Shown piece after piece: positions 32,544 to 43,734 of a stretch of DNA of 64,000 nucleotides (position 1 is the stretch's first letter; each line of letters starts with the position of its first letter). The DNA is taken from positions 66,456,040 through 66,520,039 of the forward strand of contig OY992537.1 in the NCBI GenBank assembly GCA_963921195.1, written 5' to 3'. The translations under genes were made by a program, and so were the position numbers. The stretch comes from Pegoplata infirma (Eukaryota > Arthropoda > Insecta > Diptera > Anthomyiidae). The notes under the pieces are model-generated. The model was not told where the DNA came from. It saw nothing but the letters and a program-made list of their open reading frames with translations, and searched no databases.

Positions 32544-34348
32544 TATACCCTCACTCTAGTGATAGAAGGTATATATAAGTTTGTCATTCCGATTGTAACA
32601 CCTCGAAATATTGGTCTAGGACCCCATAAAGGGTATATATTCATGATCCTCGATCGATTTTAAGACGATCTAGCAATGTCCGTCCGTCTATCCGTCTGTC
32701 TGTCTGTTGAAAACACGCTAACTTTTAAACGACTTTACGGAAACTCCTGAAATTTGGCATATATGTTGGGCATTTACCTGGTCAGGTTGGTATTGCAATC
32801 CAGCGAAATCGGTCCAGTGCACTGTGGCCGAAATCACTGATCTAGCGGCGTTTAAGTCAAAATTAAAAAATTAAAACTGATAAATGTTTTGCACTGTATT
32901 GATTACCTATACTTTACAGAGAAAATTAACGTTTTCACTTTTGTTTTTCTCTTAATATTCGCACAGCTGTATTAAAGAAATTTGGGGCCTAATTACTCAG
33001 TGAGTTTTTTTGACACTTTTAAGGCAATTGTTTATACATTTTGAGCCAAAAAGTTTTAATTGAAAGTAAAAGGTATGTTTTAACTAAAAAATAAATGTTT
33101 GTGGCCTGTGTGTATCTAGTTTATTATTAGTTCATTATAGAAGTTTACATTTGTGATATAAACTATAGTTTCATGGACTGCAACTTTTGAAATTCGATCG
33201 TATTCGGTCCAATTCCTGTTTTGTTTATTATTTTGGGTTATTTTTGTTGTGACGTTTCAGTATGGCGTGCTAGTTCGCGCAAGTTGTTCGGTTTTTAGGG
33301 TCCATCTGCCTGTCCAAATAAACAGTATAAACGCGATACAGACCACAATTTTCAATCGATTTGGCTGAAATTTGAAATTTAAGTTTCTTTTATCGCAAGA
33401 ACAAAACCTATTAAATTTTGACAAAATCAATCCATGTTAATCCATAGCCCCCATGTAAATGTCCCCTTCAAGTTTTACTTAAATACCCCTAACAATAGTA
33501 TTCAAGATATCCTCTTGAAATTCGACCGATAAATGTTTTGAATATTCATAAACAATCGCTCTAAATTTTAACGGAATCGGACCATTTGAATTTCTAGGCC
33601 TCATACAAACCACCCTCCCAATATTCACATAAATTTCCCAAAATACATAAAAATAAATAAATATTGTTTAAAAATTAATTCTTTATAAATTTAATAATCG
33701 CAAATAAGCATTAGTCTTTATTATTTTACATTTCCGAATTAAGCGCCGCTAGATTGGCCATTTCGGCCACTGTGCAGTGGTTCAAAAGTTATAAGCAAAT
33801 GAGTGAATATCGGCAAGGGTTTTTATGGAATTTACAAGATAAAACACACGGTAACTTTCGAACGGCAACTCTGAGGGTACTAGAGTGTGGCATATATATT
33901 TTGCGTTCCTCTGGCACGCTTCGTTTTAAATTTCAGCCAAATCGGTCTAGTGGTTCAAAAGTTATTAGCAAAACCGTAAATATCAGAGTAGTTTCACCTT
34001 AAATTCACGTGTTGAAAACCCGTTAAACATGTTTTAAAAACATTTGTAAGTCAAAAAAATATTTTACAACGTATTTTTGTCACTCAAAAATATTTTTACA
34101 CTAAAACAAAAAAATACACTCAAAAAAAATTGTACACTCAAAAAAAAATTTTACACTCAAAAAAAAATTTAATTTTTTTTTTTTTTTTTTTCAAAATTAA
34201 TAAAAAAAAGTTTTTTTACAAAAAATAAAATATTTCTAACCAAAAATGTTATTTTTTTCACGTTAGAAAATTTACTATCACTTAAAAAGGGCATTGTGGA
34301 GGGTATTCATAGATTCGGCCAAGTCGAATTTAACTTTTTTACTTGTTT
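32544..34348 (+). mobile_element. GTCY element, subfamily A, split by a Transib-like element
   Basis: The 5' part (32544-32819) has TATACCCTCACTCTAGTGAT, GATCGATTTTAAGACGATCT and a GTCC/GTCT core (32678-32707). After the insertion it continues CAGTGGTTCAAAAGTTATAA at 33775, an ACACTC-A7-8 array (34100-34165), GGAGGGTATTCATAGATTCG and TTTTTTACTTGTTT. It is followed at 34367 by a GGCTGGTGTC-type module. Confidence 0.85.
32820..33774. mobile_element. Candidate non-autonomous Transib element
   Basis: 5-bp target duplication CAGTG at 32815-32819 and 33775-33779. The left tip reads CACTGTGGCCGAAAT, then ATCTAGCGGCG; the right tip inverted reads CACAGTGGCCGAAAT, then ATCTAGCGGCG, about 39 bp with few mismatches. 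A 5-bp duplication with a CAC..TG start is the Transib pattern, and CACAGTG is also the V(D)J recombination-signal heptamer. The 955-bp interior holds part of a subfamily C-like sequence (CGATACAGACCACAATTTTC) and no transposase frame. The class is inferred. Confidence 0.7.
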
Positions 34349-34366
34349 AACATGATAACGTTTTTA

Positions 34367-34818
34367 GACTGGTGTCTAATTTTAAAAAACTTGCAGGACG
34401 CCACCTTAGTTTGACTATATAAGCTAACAATTAACGAAAAGGAAAACAAGAATTACTAGTTTCATTTTCTTAAAACACAAATTTTAAATAACTTGGGATT
34501 GTAACTTGGATAATAATTCACCTCGTGGTGAATAAAACCGTTTTTCACCAGCTGGTGAATAAAAAGTAACATAATTATTTTTCAACAAAAAAATTTTTTT
34601 TTTTCATCAAATTTTTTTTTTCGTCAAATTTTATTTTTTCTTCATCAAAAAAATTTTTTTTTAATCAATTTTTTTTCCATCAATTTTTTTTTTCAGCAGT
34701 TTTTTTCCATCAAATTTTTTTATCCATCAATTTTTTGTTTTCATAAATTTTTTTTTTCATCAATTTTTTTTTCATAAATTTTTTTTTGTTTTCATCCAAC
34801 GTTTTTTTCATCATTTTT
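34367..34818 (+). repeat. GACTGGTGTC module plus T-rich tract
   Basis: GACTGGTGTCTAATTTT, TTGCAGGACGCCACC, the undisturbed GACTATATAAGCTAAC, TTCACCTCGTGGTGAA (34518-34533) and TTCACCAGCTGGTGAA (34545-34560), then (T)nCATCAA units. It is followed by the subfamily C element. Confidence 0.8.
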
Positions 34819-35990
34819 ATATACTACACAACACTGTGGTACAGGGTAAAATGAGTTTGTGCTGATGTTTGTAACTACCCGAAATATTGGTCCTAGACGT
34901 ACCTTCAAGCATACCGATCGACTCAGAATTACTTTTTGTATCGATTTGAAATTTAGCAGGAAATCAAGTTTTGTATGCACGAATTATCATTCCAAATTTC
35001 AAAGGAATCGGGTTAGTCGTTCTGGTAGTGCTCATACAAACTACCCTCTCGATATTCACATAATTTCCTCAAAATTCATAAAAATGGAAATATTTGATAA
35101 AAAATTAATTTTTAGGTGTTAAACGTGTAACCTAATCAAATCGGAATATAATTGAACCATTTTTGGACTTAGTCCCCCGTATAAAAATTTCGACCGATAC
35201 TCACAAGGGAAGTATCTCAACCCTTATAAACCGATTTGCCTAAAACTTAAAATATATATAAATGAGACGATTTTAAGGTTGGGGTGTCTCGGCTTATCGG
35301 CCATATCAGTGTTTAAAAATTTCGTTGTCCCCTTATGAAACAATGAGGACCTTCGGGAAAATTTCGATAACTCCCGAACTAACAGGAATATCGTCTAGAG
35401 CAAAAATACGTGTCGACTTAAATTTGATAAAGAATATTTTATATTAACATGGATATCGTAGGTCTATGTCTTCATATATATACCCCCCAAAAATTACACA
35501 TTTTCATGAGAAAAATATTTAACGAAGCCGAATTTTGACAAGGTTATGGCACCGTTGGATAGGCATTTAAAAAACCTTTCTTCTCATATGGAAACATCAC
35601 GTAGTTTCTTAGCAAGAAATGGCCGAAAAATCCAAAAAACAATTTTTTCGCCAATTTTTGACCCATTTTTTGAACCCCTAAATCCCCGATATGGCCGATA
35701 AGCCGAGACACCCCAACCTTAAAATAGTCTCATTTATATATATTTTAAGTTTCAGGCAAATCGGTTCATAAGGGTTGAGATACTTCCCTTGTCAGTTAAA
35801 TCGGTCTATTGACAAAACAAAATCAATTCCACTAAAATTTTATCTGTGTGTGTTTTCTACACTAAAAAATATATAACAAAAAACACATCCAATCGGTCCA
35901 TGTTTGGACTTGGAACCCATTTTCGGAAAATACTGGTGTAGGGTATCATATGGTCGGTCTTGACCGACTATGACTTTCTTACTTGTTTTT
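34819..35990 (+). mobile_element. GTCY element, subfamily C, split by a CAAGGGAAG-tip MITE
   Basis: It begins near TATACTACACAACACTGTGG, GGTACAGGGTAAAATGAGTT; the GTCY core itself is lost (CTTTTTGTATCGATTTG). After the MITE (35204-35791) it resumes GTCAGTTAAATCGGTCTATT and ends GGGTATCATA, hairpin TGGTCGGTCTTGACCGACTA, TTCTTACTTGTTTTT. The 3' hairpin differs from that of A and B but sits at the same distance from the terminus. Confidence 0.8.
35204..35791 (+). mobile_element. CAAGGGAAG-tip MITE, copy 1 (PIF/Harbinger-like)
   Basis: Tips CAAGGGAAGTATCTCAACCC and its reverse complement, ~140 bp inverted repeats including CGGCTTATCGGCCATATC. The 3-bp duplication TCA flanks it (35201-35203, 35792-35794). 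The homologous subfamily C copy at about 52765-52790 has GATATTCAGTTAAA with a single TCA, an empty site. 3-bp TNA duplications fit PIF/Harbinger; the class is inferred from ends only. Confidence 0.85.
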
Positions 35991-36133
35991 TATCTTTTTT
36001 TTTTTCATCAAATTTTTTTTTATCAATTTTTTTTTTTTTCATTAATTTTTTCATCATTTTTTTTTTTTATCAAAAATTTTTTTTTTATCAATTTTTTTGT
36101 GTTTTTATCAAATTTGGTTTTTTCATCAATTTG

Positions 36134-36600
36134 TATACCCTACACCATTCTGTGGTACAGGGTATAATGAGTTTGTGCTGATGTTTGTAACTACCCGAAA
36201 TATTGGTTTTAGACCCACTTTTGAGTATACCGATTGACTCAGAATCCTTTTTGAGTCGATTTAGCGATGTCCGTCCGTCCGTTTGTCCGTCCGTTCGTCC
36301 GTCCATGTAAACGTTGTGCGCACGATACAGGTTTTAACCGATTTATCTGAAATTTGAAACTTAAGCTTCTTTTGACATAAGGACGGACGCTTTTGAAATT
36401 GAAAAAAATCGGTTCATGTGTTGACCTAGCCCCCATACAAACGTCCCCTTCAAATTTGGTCAAATGTCCCTGACAACCGTATTTTAATAGATTTTCTTTC
36501 AAAATTTGGCAGGTAAACGGTATTTGTATCCACAAATCACCATTCCGAATTTCGAAGGAATCCGACCAGTTCTTCCTGTAGCCCCCATACAAACCACTGT
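36134..36600 (+). mobile_element. GTCY element, subfamily C, 5' half
   Basis: TATACCCTACACCATTCTGT, GGTACAGGGTATAATGAGTT, GATTTAGCGATGTCCGTCCG with a GTCC/GTTC core (36268-36304), ACGATACAGGTTTTAACCG, and repeated CCCCATACAAAC phrases. It is preceded by a T-rich tract (35991-36133), so it is head-to-tail with the previous C copy. The 3' end is missing. Confidence 0.8.
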
Positions 36601-37047
36601 TGAAATTGCGGTGAGGTCCTGCATCACTTTAAAAACTATAAACCAGCATAAAATCCTGATCATCTTAAAATAAAAATAATTTTCAAATTGAATTACCTTT
36701 GCATTATTAAAATTCGATTACTAATCCAATTAATTACTAGTATAAAAATTCTAATTTTTGTGAAGGTGTAGCGGTTTGATTTCTTCTGTGTACTATACTA
36801 AATTAAAACTGATTGTGAGTATTTTCTCATGACTCTCGACGGTATGGAAATGATTCCTTTTCAATTAATTTACTCCAAACGGCTTTATTAGCGCATATGT
36901 ATAAAACAACTAAACGCCCTTTTGTGGAAATCTTCTAAAATTTTATATAAATTAAGCCGTATAACAAAAACTTAATTGGTGTTCATTAAGGTGGTTCAAA
37001 CTCACATACAGTTAATGGACGGTATGTGAGCTCTTGATTAGCTACCG
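36601..37047. other. No gene seen; AT-rich sequence
   Basis: It starts ACTGTTGAAATTGCGGTGAG and has no matched repeat words or coding signals. It is the target into which the element at 37048 inserted. Confidence 0.4.
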
Positions 37048-37269
37048 CACTCAGAAAAGAAATATGATTGAGTCAACCATAATTTAAGAGCGTCATATTA
37101 TGATTGAAAATTTATCATAACTTGCTTGTAGCAATTATAACATTTTTGCAGCAATCATGTTATGATCATAAATATTTGAAAAATTTTAACTTTGGATCAT
37201 AATATGAGTGAAACAAAAATTTTATGATTGCTATAAATATTAGAGTTCGTTTCGTGACTATGTCACTTC

Positions 37270-38416
37270 ATCTGTTTATCGGATATCATCATTTTTTTAA
37301 AGGATTTAGGGGAGCTAAAAAGAATGCCGGTATTTTTTTGGAAAAATTTTCACTCCTTGGGGTGGTTCAAAGCATCTGAAAACGCGGATTTTGAGCTGAT
37401 TTTTTTGCAGAGAAAAAACGGCTGAATATATTGCAAATCTGATTGCACCAGTCGATTCTACACCAAAAATTAAAATAATAGCAAGTTTTTGAACTCTTAA
37501 AAAAAGTTCCAATAACCCACAACAGGGGGCGTAAAAATCGATTTTTTTAAAAAAAAAATTAAATTATTTTTTTAATCATGCACGATGAAGAGGCAGTTTT
37601 TGCTAAGAAATTTGATACCAAGAGCACCTTTCTATCACAACCCATTAAAAAGTTATAAGGCTTCAAAGTTTTTTTTTCTTATGGCAAAATTATAAAACTC
37701 TGACCGAAATTTGAACATTTTTTGGATGGGTCCGCAGTCTGGACACTCGTTTTCGATTTTCATCTCAATGCTGATTCCAAATCTGGTTTCCAAAATGTTC
37801 CGTAACGTCAGGTTTTTGAGATAATTGAGGTCAAAGTTCACAAAAAACGCATTTTTTTTGCATTATTAAGAGCATTTTTTTGTGATGTTTTAGGATGATA
37901 TTCTGGGATCATAAAACTCGTTCTCGATTAACATTTCAATGCTGATTCTGAATCTAGATTTCAAATTTTTCTATCACGTTATGTTTTCGAGAAAATTGAG
38001 GTCAAAGTTCTCAAAAAACGTGTTTTTGGCCATTTTTGAAAATTGATAACTTTTTAACGGGTTGTGATAGAACGGAAAATTTAGTACCATTTTGTCAAGC
38101 TGAAAATGTCCTTTAATTGTGCATATTTAAAAAATTAATTTAAAAAGAAAATGGAAAAACCTTATATTTCCGCCCTCTGTGGTGGGTTTTTGGAACTTTT
38201 TTAAGAGTTCGAAAAATGACCATTGTATTATTTTTTGCTGTAGAATCGACTGATGAAATCAGATTTGCGATGTATTCAGCCGTTTTAGCTCTGCTGAAAA
38301 ATCAGATCAAAATTCGCGTTTTCAGATGCGTTGAACCACCCCAAGGAGCTAATTTTTTTCCAAAAAAATACCGCCATTCTTTTTAGTTCCCCTAAATCCT
38401 TCAAAAAAAATATGAT
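37270..38416. repeat. Palindromic core with internal direct duplication
   Basis: Left arm GGATTTAGGGGAGCTAAAAA, GGGGTGGTTCAAAGCATCTG, AATCTGATTGCACCAGTCG; the right arm is the reverse complement, down to CTTTTTAGTTCCCCTAAATC. Inside the loop, two direct copies (about 37740-37860 and 37915-38035) share TTCAATGCTGATTC-type and ATTGAGGTCAAAGTTC sequences. Confidence 0.85.
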
Positions 38417-38483
38417 ATCCGCAAATCAAATTTTCAAAATTAACTCTAATAAATATATTATGATAAAATTTTAATCATATTAC

Positions 38484-39015
38484 GATGGTCTTACAGAAAT
38501 TGCGAAGAACGCTGGTCTTAAAATTAATATTAGCAAAACTAAAGTGATGCGAATAAACACAGAAAACACAAACGCCTTTATAATCGATAATGTGACCCTT
38601 GAGGAGGTTAACTCATTTTGCTACCTAGGAGCTATCATCACAACATCCGGCGGCTCGAGTGCAGATATTGCCAATCGAATAAAAAAGGCAACCCAAGCTT
38701 ATGGCCAACTTAATAAGATATGGAACTCTTCAACTCTCTCTAGCCGTGTGAAAGTAAATATCTTTAACTCCAACGTCAGATTTGTTTTAGTATACGGCTG
38801 CGAGACATGGAATGCAGCCTCTCGTGATATGCATGCCCTGCAGGTTTTTATAAACAAATGCCTTAGAAAAATTCTTCGACGACAAATTGAAATCGGAGAT
38901 ACAAACATGCAAACTAGCTGGAATGAAGTTAAAAATATTGCAATGGACAGATCTAAATGGAAAGATTTTGTTGAGGCCCTATGCTCCTTATAGGAACGAC
39001 GGGAACATATATAAA
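38484..39015 (+). pseudogene. RTE-clade non-LTR retrotransposon, 3' end of reverse transcriptase ORF (truncated, deleted)
   Basis: The frame is open upstream of the first in-frame ATG and runs to a TAG at 38991-38993. It reads IAKNAGLKINISKTKVM, then FCYLGAIITTSGG, YGCETW and, at the end, SWNEVKNIAMDRSKWKDFVE followed by ALCSL. The K-T-K motif after the polymerase palm, the CYLG block, YGxExW and the terminal WNEVK..A.DR..W..FV.ALC are characteristic of RTE reverse transcriptases. The finger and palm regions are missing (5' truncation typical of this class). The W.GH..R segment usually found between the YGCETW block and the C-terminus is also absent, implying an internal deletion of roughly 60-90 codons. 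After the stop the same frame continues ERREHI, so the TAG may be a late mutation. It lies inside the ATTATGAT-word element. Function is lost; confidence in clade is high, in the exact deletion moderate. Confidence 0.85.
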
Positions 39016-39093
39016 AAAAACGATGGTCTTTAATTATGGTTGTCACAATCATATCTCTTCTCTGAGTGCTTTTCTCTGAGTGCTTTTCACTGA

Positions 39094-39682
39094 CAAGGGA
39101 AGTCTCCCTGGTGTCACCCTCCGATCTTCATGAAATTTGGATATGTTGTTAAGAACGAAAATTAATGCGACACGTATTTTTTTTAGCGGCCCAAACTCAT
39201 TTTTAGGGGGGGTCGATTTGTATGGGGGGAAATTGACCTTTTTCAGTTTTTTTTCGATTTACGCCTATTTTAACAAAATAAATATAGGCATGTGTGGTAG
39301 CAGATAAAAGGTATTTAAAATACCTATCTCGTGGTGTTAACAACGGGCCAAAGAAGTTAATATTTTTCGACTTATTAACAAAAATGTCCTTAAATTTTGA
39401 TATTTTACTTAATATGACGAAAAGTTTTGCATAATTGGACACGTTCTTAGAACACGTAGATAGGTTTTCCAAAGACCTTTCATTTGGTATGCAACATGAC
39501 TAGGTTTCTTTGCAAAATATAGGAGATAAACGAAAAAAACTGAAAAATGGCCTTGTCTTCCCCCCTCCTTTTTATCCACTAAATATGAATTTGGGCTGCT
39601 AAAAAGAAATACGTGTCCCCTTATTTTTTCTGATCTACAAAATAAAACTAATTCCATAAAGATGCGCGGGTGACTTCTCTTG
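39094..39682 (+). mobile_element. CAAGGGAAG-tip MITE, divergent subfamily
   Basis: The left tip is CAAGGGAAGTCTCCCTGG and the right tip GTGACTTCTCTTG. The TGA duplication is at 39091-39093 and 39683-39685. The interior (GACACGTATTTTTTTTAGCG, GGGGGGTCGATTTGTATGG and inverted counterparts CCCCCCTCCTTTTT, AAATACGTGTCCCC) differs from copies 1-3 but is itself an inverted repeat. A half copy lies at 32268. Confidence 0.8.
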
Positions 39683-39685
39683 TGA

Positions 39686-40249
39686 GTGCTTTTTACGTTG
39701 GAAAATATTTAAGATTTGTTTGGAGTTCGCCTTCCAATGGCGCTAAAATTTTGGATATTTCTTAAGGAAAGTTAAATTGTGCGCTATATTTTTCCAAATA
39801 TTGGTGAACCCCATTAATATACATTAATTATATTTCGTAAACATTTAAGTATGATTGTGTGAATTTGTATCCCATGCGTGAGTGTGTTTGTGCATGTTAT
39901 GTTCATAATTATACCTATTTGCGGTGAAAAGGTTTATATGTCCACGTGTGTAATTGTATGTGTATAAGCCCGTATATATGTATGTTTTTCTGTTACGGTC
40001 ATCAACATTTATTTACGTTTAACATGATAAATGTTTAGCTATTAATGTATAATGACAAATGTTTAGTTTGAAAGTATAATATGAGTGCAAGTGTGTGTAA
40101 ATGTATATTTACGAGGATGAAAATTTATGTTGAAATAATCATTGGAATGAGATGTTAAAGGGCAGATATTAAAGATATTTGAGCAAAATTTAGTTTGAAA
40201 TCCAGGATATGAAATTCTAAAAATCTAAAGATTTTCAAAAGATTTTATT
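39686..40249. other. No gene seen; probably unique host sequence
   Basis: TG-rich stretches (GTGTGAATTTGTATCCC, TGAGTGTGTTTGTGCATG) typical of fly intron or intergenic DNA. No repeat match. Confidence 0.4.
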
Positions 40250-40686
40250 GGAAAAAGCTTGTTAAATTACAAACGATTTGCAAGCTTTTTACTAATAGAA
40301 TTGTAAATTTACAACTATTTTGACGCGATAAAATTTACAAGTGCTTCTCGTGAATTTACTTGATTTTGTGCTACCTCCTATTTTATAAGAATTTCTAGTA
40401 CAAATTTCGACCTTTTTGTAATTTCACAAGCTTTTTACCAATAAAGTTGTAAATTTGCAACTGTTTGTATGCGATAATACTTACAATAAATTCTCGTGAT
40501 TTAACTAGATTTTTTTTTGTAAAATTATCTTGGAAATTTCGACAATTATGGAAAAATTGTAAAACTACAAAAAAATTAAAATTTTAATCAAAAATTGTTT
40601 GTTAAAAAAATAGGAAAACTGTAAAATATATGTAAAATGGGATTACGGGATTTTTTCTAGTAATTTGACAAGGGTTTTTTTGAGTG
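40250..40686. mobile_element. Right part of a CACTC-tip element with TTGTAAATTTACAA words
   Basis: It ends GTTTTTTTGAGTG with TA outside (40687-40688). Inside, a ~170-bp unit with CAAGCTTTTTACTAATAGAA, TTGTAAATTTACAACT and CTCGTGAATTTACTTGATTT is tandemly duplicated (40258-40390, 40428-40520). No left tip is identified. Confidence 0.6.
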
Positions 40687-40902
40687 TACTTTATTTGTTT
40701 TCCAGCCACTATAATAAATGTTTGGTGATTTAGAAGAGTTTTAAGAATTTAAGCCATCTTAACCTTTGTCTCTCCAAAAAACTATAATTATAAGTGATGT
40801 ATTGTCGTTAACACAACGTACATCGGTATATTTTAAAAAGTAAAATCTAACTGTGAAGCATGCTACTCCTTTGATAAATATCACACGAAGAAAGAAAAAA
40901 TG

Positions 40903-41300
40903 CCTTCGAATTTTGTACTCTTGCCCAAAACATTAAATCATGATAATGCTTTGCGGAAGATTTGGGTGTACTTGCCAAAGCAAAGGTTTTTTTAGAAAAA
41001 ATAATGTTTTATTACTTTGCTATTCCATGCAAAACGAATTAAAATATCACTCGAGGACCCCGTTAAAAAACCAAAAGAGCTGTACATTTCGTAAGTGAGT
41101 GCAAAAATAAGTGCAAAAAAGTGGTTTTACATTTTGGAGAGTATAAAAGGTTCGGCTCCAAAGAATATACCACTCTCACTTGTTTTATGTACATTTGATA
41201 AACAAATGGAAAATTTGTATGCGGAAAGCTTAAACTTGGTGAAAAATAATTTTTTTTAAAAAAAGTGATTTTTTTTTCACGAATAACAAAATTATGTTAA
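40903..41300 (-). repeat. AAGTGAGAGTG-type repeat, inverted copy
   Basis: TTTTGTACTCTTGCCCAAAA, CAAAAGAGCTGTACATTTCG, GGAGAGTATAAAAGGTTCGG and CCACTCTCACTTGTTTT are the reverse complement of 9545-9944; the part beyond (ATTTGATAAACAAATGG, AACTTGGTGAAAAATAA) extends to about 41300. Confidence 0.8.
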
Positions 41301-41349
41301 AAAAAATTTAATGAACCCAAAATTTTTGGTGAACAAAAATTTTGATGAA

Positions 41350-41800
41350 AAAAGTGCCGAAAAAGGTCACTTTTGACCCTTTTTAAAAGCTTATAAAATA
41401 ATATCCTGACATGCAAATTACTTGGTATCAAGCTCATTTGAAAGCGTGTAATTTTCTCTTAATCATAAGATAAAGTGTTCTAAAAATTTAATTTTCTAAA
41501 ATGGTAAAAAAATTGTGAGTAAAAAACCTTCCATTTTTTCAATATTTAGTGTATTTACACAGTGTTTTTTAAGAAATTTCCACACAAATTCATTCGTATA
41601 TTTTAGATTTACAGCACTTGTGGCTAATGATTTTTTTACCATTTTAAAAAATTAAATTCCAAGAAGATTTGATCTAGTCTAAAATTGAAAACTACACACT
41701 TTCGAATGAGCTAGATACCAAGTCATTCGCTTGTCAGGATCTTCTTTTATAGGCGTTCAAAAATGATCAAAATGAGCATTTTTTGACACTTTAACCGCTA
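41350..41800. repeat. Palindrome with arms of ~170 bp
   Basis: GATCTTCTTTTATAGG...AAAATGATCAAAATGAGC on the right is complementary to the left part from AAAAAGGTCACTTTTGACCC through TATCAAGCTCATTTGAAAGC. The spacer includes AGTGTATTTACACAG. Tips are not clearly defined; likely another foldback MITE. Confidence 0.65.
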
Positions 41801-41934
41801 TTTTCTCAAAATTGTGACGTGACAGAAAAATTTGAGTGACCGTTTTGGAATCTGGGCACCAAACCCTATCAACTTTTTTTGGTTTCATCCAAAACGCAGC
41901 GTCAAACCTCAGATTTGTAGAGCGGTGGAATTGA

Positions 41935-42250
41935 TGAAAAAAAAAAAAATTGATTAAAAAAAAAATAATGAAAAAAAAATTTATGAACAAAAAAAAAAAA
42001 AAATTTATGAAAAAATCAAAAAAAAAAATGATAAAAAAAAAATTGATGAAAAAAAAATTTAATGGAAAAAAAATTTGATGGAAAAAAAATTGTTGAAAAA
42101 AAAACTAATGAAAAAAAAATTGATAAAAAAAAAAAAAAAAATTTTGGTGAAAAATAATTATGTTACTTTTTATTCACCAGCTGGTGAAAAATGGTTTTAT
42201 TTACCACGAGGTGAGTTATGATCAAAGTTACAAATCCAAGTTATTAAAAT
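41935..42250 (-). repeat. T-rich tract and GGCTGGTGTC module end, inverted
   Basis: An A-rich TTGATGAAAAAAAA tract (41935-42150) leads into AATTATGTTACTTTTTATTC, the palindrome TTCACCAGCTGGTGAA (42175-42190) and the decayed TTACCACGAGGTGAG. It is then interrupted by the MITE at 42259. Confidence 0.75.
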
Positions 42251-42258
42251 GTATCTGA

Positions 42259-42791
42259 CAAGGGAAGTATTTAAACCCTTATGAATCGATTTGCATAAAT
42301 CTTAAAAAATATATAAAAGAGAACGTTCTCAGGTTGTGGGGTCTTGGCTTATCGGCCATATCGGGGATTTAGGAGTTCAAAAAATGGATAAAAAAATTAC
42401 GAAAAAATATTTTTTGGATTTTTCGGCCATTTCTTTTTAAGAAACTATATGATGTTTTCATATGAAAAGAAAGGGTTTTAATGCCTATCCAACGGTGGCA
42501 TAACCTTGAAAAAATTCGGCGATAAGACATAGACCTACGATATCTATATGAATACGAAAAAATCTCTATTAAATTTAAGTCTACACGTATGATTGCTCTA
42601 GACAATATTACTTTTAGTTTGGGAGTTATCGAAATTTTCCCGAAGGTCCACGTTGTTTCATAAGGGGACAACCAAATTTTTAAACACTGATATGGCCGAT
42701 AAGCTGAAACACCCCATCTAAAAATCGTCTCATTTATATATATTTTAAGATTTAGGCAAATCGGTTCATAAGGGTTGAGAAACTTCCCTTG
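42259..42791 (-). mobile_element. CAAGGGAAG-tip MITE, copy 2
   Basis: Tips CAAGGGAAGTATTTAAACCC and GGGTTGAGAAACTTCCCTTG, TGA duplication at 42256-42258 and 42792-42794. The interior is inverted relative to copies at 35204 and 55875 (GGATTTAGGAGTTCAAAAAA near the left end). Confidence 0.85.
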
Positions 42792-42794
42792 TGA

Positions 42795-43734
42795 GTGTGT
42801 AAACACGAAAATTGTATTCTTCTAAAAATAAAAGAAGAAATTATTTTTAAAAAATTTTAGAAAAATTTCATTTGAAAACTACTTTAAACTGTTGGTAAAA
42901 ACTAAAAAAAGGTCACATTTATGGTGTAAATCAGTCTGGCATTAGTACCCTGTGAGCATTTTTTTGAGTAAAGCTAAGTACTCTGTTTCTTACGGTGAAA
43001 ATTTCACTTAAACTTTAAACGCCTCAAATTGCAATAAAACATTTAAAAATCAAGAACTTTTGACAATGATAAGAAAGAAACGACCATAACGAAACTGAAA
43101 TGTCACTTTTTCACGGCAATTTAAATTGTCTTGTATAATAAAAATGAGTGAAAACTTTTTTAACAATTTCCCCTTAATTCCTCGCGTTGCCAATTTTTTT
43201 TTTTTTTTATTTGGAGTTTGACAGATTTTTTCCCGTGAAACCGAACAGAGTACTTAGCTTAAAGAAAAAAAGCTGGCGTCTTTTACCATTATTTCGATGA
43301 GTTATAAAAGAAAGAAATTGGAAATTTTAAAATTGTACCAAATGAGTCGCAGTAGTACCACGGTACTTTTGAAGGTTAAAATGTACCAAAAAAAGTACAA
43401 TTGTACCAACTTTAACATCCCTGGTGTACCACAAAAAAAAAAGAATGATTTTTTAGCTAAAACGAAGACATTAACGAATTACATAAAAACCTACACATAA
43501 CACATTTTGTTGGAACATTTTTGGTATTAATTTTTTTATTTTTGGACATTTTCATACACATGACCGTTTTTGTTCAAAGAACTTAAGTTATAAAATTTAA
43601 TAATAGTGCAAAAAATTGTCATATTCATTAAAGTGATAGTAAATACACTTTTAAATACCATATTTAGTACAAATCTGCATCCAAGTGCTGTTGCTTCAAT
43701 GAATTTTGTTGTTTTTTAGCGAACAAATTTTACT
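42795..43734. other. No gene seen; AT-rich sequence
   Basis: Mixed AT-rich DNA with poly-T near 43190; the phrase AAACCGAACAGAGTACTTAGCT resembles an inverted counterpart of AAAGCTAAGTACTCTGTTTC (42970-42992), so a decayed inverted repeat spans about 42960-43265. No coding motif. Confidence 0.45.

Larger units (their letters stand above)
37048..39068. mobile_element. CACTCAG-tip element with ATTATGAT words, palindromic core and an RTE fragment
   Basis: The left end is CACTCAGAAAAGAAATATGA and then TTGAGTCAACCATAATT; the right end inverted is CACTCAGAGAAGAGATATGA and then TTGTGACAACCATAATT, so both ends are present 2 kb apart. Subterminal ATCATAAT/ATTATGAT words surround a palindrome (37270-38416). 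Between the right-side words and the right tip lies a fragment of an RTE reverse transcriptase. Flanks CG and CT do not form a clear duplication. Confidence 0.75.

Noticed and set aside
38699..39052. 117-codon minus-strand frame
   Set aside because: Antisense shadow of the RTE reverse-transcriptase fragment.
42369..42806. 145-codon minus-strand frame
   Set aside because: Lies entirely in a CAAGGGAAG-tip MITE; the same peptide appears in parts at 55827-56009 and 56209-56418 because the MITE inverted repeats are translated.
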